DNA of 7,461 nt from Alphaproteobacteria bacterium (lineage in GTDB: Bacteria; Pseudomonadota; Alphaproteobacteria; Puniceispirillales; Puniceispirillaceae), in NCBI GenBank assembly GCA_011526395.1, contig WTHW01000170.1, positions 1-7,461 on the forward strand. The letters are read 5' to 3'. The position numbers were made by a program, and so were the translations under genes. The first letter of the stretch is position 1. Each line of letters opens with the position of its first letter. Positions 6,164 through 7,461 of the stretch are shown here, in pieces. A model generated the notes under the pieces. That model was given only the letters and a program-made list of their open reading frames with translations, was not told the origin of the DNA and ran no database searches.

Positions 6164-7168
6164 ATGAGTGCCAGCCATACGGCGTCCATCACGCCTTTAA
6201 CAGAACTTCTGTCGCAAGATATGCGTCTTGTGAATGAGGTCATTATCGCGCGCATGTCATCTGATGTGCCGATGATACCGCAATTGGCAAATCATCTTAT
6301 TGCGGCTGGCGGCAAAAGAATGCGCCCACTCTTATGCCTTGCAGGTGCCTATGCTGTTAGAGGCGCAGATGCTAGCGGTGATCATAAAGCCCAATTATTA
6401 TCCGCGGCTGTTGAGTTTATCCATAATGCCACATTGCTTCATGATGATGTGATTGATGAGAGTGATAAAAGACGCGGGCGTGATACAGCCAACGCGCTGT
6501 GGGGGAATGAGGCCTCTGTTTTGGTGGGGGATTTCCTATTTGCCAGAGCGTTTGAGTTGATGGTGGAAACAGATGATATTGCTGTGTTGGGCATGTTATC
6601 ATCTGCCTCTGCGAGGATTACTGAGGGCGAGGTCAAGCAGATGACCATGGCAGGCAAGCCAGAGAGCCCGATGGCAGATTATCTGCAAGTTATCACTGGC
6701 AAGACTGCGATTTTATTCGCCGCCGCCGCCGCATCTGGTGCAAAAGTATCTGGTGGCGCGAAAGAGGTCATTGATGCCATGCATCACTATGGGCTGTCAC
6801 TTGGGATGGCGTTTCAGATTGTGGATGATGCCCTTGATTATCGCTCTGACGTGGCGGCGATGGGTAAAAATAGTGGTGATGATTTTGTTGATGGGAAAAT
6901 CACCATGCCTGTTATCCTCGCATGGGAGAAAGGCACTGAAGATGAGCGTGCCTTTTGGCAAAGAAGCATTGGCGAGGGTGATATTCAAGAGGGTGATTTT
7001 GCAAAAGCTGTCGCGATTTTGGATAGTTATAGTGCGATTGATGAGGCATTACAGAGAGCGAAATCTTATGTTGATGAGGCTATCAAGGCGCTTGATATCC
7101 TATCAGATGAGGCGCTTCGTTCAGCCTTGCAATCAGCTGCTTATTATACGGTTGCGCGCACATCCTAG
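6164..7168 (+). CDS. ispB: Long-chain polyprenyl diphosphate synthase
   Basis: A trans-isoprenyl diphosphate synthase that condenses isopentenyl diphosphate onto an allylic primer to build the long side chain of ubiquinone (C40-C50 products, typically decaprenyl in alphaproteobacteria), a cytoplasmic enzyme feeding membrane quinone synthesis. The 334 residues show GGKRMRPLL (49-57), the first aspartate-rich motif LLHDDVID (91-98, Asp94, Asp95 and Asp98), RRGRDTANALWGN (103-115), the GDFLFARAF helix (122-130), the conserved Lys and Thr of ITGKTA (177-182) and the second aspartate-rich motif FQIVDDALDY (217-226) followed by GKNSGDDFVDGKITMP. A small residue, Ala89, sits five positions before the first motif, consistent with long products. 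The ATG at 6164 is preceded by only a weak GACGGTAA ribosome-binding site. The gene is transcribed divergently from the DUF2007 cluster and ends 3 bp from the convergent lysozyme-like gene. Exact chain length cannot be read from the sequence. Confidence 0.93.
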   Translation: MSASHTASITPLTELLSQDMRLVNEVIIARMSSDVPMIPQLANHLIAAGGKRMRPLLCLAGAYAVRGADASGDHKAQLLSAAVEFIHNATLLHDDVIDESDKRRGRDTANALWGNEASVLVGDFLFARAFELMVETDDIAVLGMLSSASARITEGEVKQMTMAGKPESPMADYLQVITGKTAILFAAAAASGAKVSGGAKEVIDAMHHYGLSLGMAFQIVDDALDYRSDVAAMGKNSGDDFVDGKITMPVILAWEKGTEDERAFWQRSIGEGDIQEGDFAKAVAILDSYSAIDEALQRAKSYVDEAIKALDILSDEALRSALQSAAYYTVARTS

Positions 7169-7171
7169 TGA

Positions 7172-7461
7172 TTAGCCAGCCGCGATCATATCACAGATTT
7201 CGATAGCGCGTATGCCAACCTGACGCGCCCAGCGGCTGTCCATTGCTTGGCGCGCGGCTTCTTCGAAATCACTGACCGCTAGTGCCTTTCGCATTTTGAC
7301 AAATCGCATCAGACGCGGCCCCCCAAGATTGAAAGCCATAGAGAGCAAGGCGGCACGCCTGTTCAGGCTATAGCTATGCCATGCTGGACAACAGCTATCT
7401 AGTATCTGGCTGGCGATCACCATATCATTTTCAAATAACAGATTGATTTCATCAACGCTAA
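7172..7461 (-). CDS. Lysozyme-like (GH24/phage-type) protein, C-terminal part (5' end beyond window)
   Basis: The frame is open from the right window edge to a TAA at 7172, giving 95 C-terminal residues. The stretch NRRAALLSMAFNLGGPRLMRF followed by KMRKAL, then FEEAARQAMDSRWARQVGIRA and a final ICDMIAAG, fits the C-terminal half of T4-like/GH24 lysozymes, in which R-AL-sMaFNlG, F-kM--Al, AA-e-ldSrWa-QvG-RA is the recurring pattern. These enzymes cut the peptidoglycan sugar backbone. The N-terminal part with the catalytic glutamate and the Asp/Thr partners is outside, so activity cannot be judged. An internal ATG at 7423 exists, but the upstream frame (VDEINLLFEND) also looks like family sequence (helix preceding the conserved region), so the gene starts outside the window. 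Nothing else phage-like is nearby; it may be a domesticated endolysin or a resident cell-wall enzyme. Confidence 0.72.
   Translation of the reverse strand, partial: SVDEINLLFENDMVIASQILDSCCPAWHSYSLNRRAALLSMAFNLGGPRLMRFVKMRKALAVSDFEEAARQAMDSRWARQVGIRAIEICDMIAAG

Noticed and set aside
6717..6735. GCC trinucleotide run in the polyprenyl synthase gene as a slippage switch
   Set aside because: It encodes five alanines (186-190) in frame; length changes in units of three would not switch the gene off, and the run is short.
6738..7175. 145-codon open frame on the plus strand inside the polyprenyl synthase gene
   Set aside because: It is a shifted frame of a gene whose motifs all sit in the main frame; the product is rich in Met, Arg and Leu without recognisable structure.
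1..7461. tRNA, rRNA, CRISPR arrays, insertion sequences, toxin-antitoxin or defence modules
   Set aside because: I saw no cloverleaf-like arms, regularly spaced repeats, transposase motifs, terminal inverted repeats or small-gene pairs of those types.

Overview
This is an ordinary housekeeping stretch of a bacterial chromosome, most likely from an alphaproteobacterium. Three things point there. Six co-oriented genes encode a DUF2007 protein, a TrmN6-type methyltransferase, an S49 peptidase, a small zinc-ribbon protein, GlyQ/GlyS and PPDK, next to a divergent polyprenyl synthase, and each protein has an alphaproteobacterial character. The clearest promoter fits the alphaproteobacterial housekeeping consensus (CTTGAC-N17-CTATAT). 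The base composition is moderate, below 50% GC by eye, which would suit a marine lineage such as SAR116. That last placement is inference; no marker gene settles it.

Layout, reading leftward on the minus strand from about 6004 to 1: DUF2007 protein (5789-6004), trmN6-like tRNA methyltransferase (4987-5799, 11-bp overlap), SppA/SohB-like S49 peptidase (4121-4981, 5-bp gap), a 75-residue membrane-anchored zinc-ribbon protein (3853-4080), glyQ (2835-3731), glyS (748-2835, TAATG junction) and the N-terminal 229 codons of pyruvate phosphate dikinase (1-689, cut by the window edge). Tight spacing in the first four genes suggests one transcript. A 121-bp gap before glyQ may carry an internal promoter, and 58 bp with a small inverted repeat separates glyS from ppdK.

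On the plus strand, a long-chain polyprenyl diphosphate synthase gene (6164-7168) is transcribed divergently from the 6005-6163 intergenic region behind a good predicted promoter. It converges, with only 3 bp between stop codons, on a minus-strand gene whose visible C-terminal 95 residues resemble the GH24/phage-type lysozyme family (7172-7461, 5' end outside the window).

Functionally the cluster mixes translation (glycyl-tRNA synthetase alpha and beta subunits, tRNA modification), protein turnover (S49 peptidase), central carbon metabolism (PPDK) and quinone side-chain synthesis. I found no tRNA or rRNA genes, CRISPR arrays, insertion sequences or convincing novel system. The least explained items are the small zinc-ribbon membrane protein, the DUF2007 protein, the repeats in the glyQ leader and the lysozyme-like gene.
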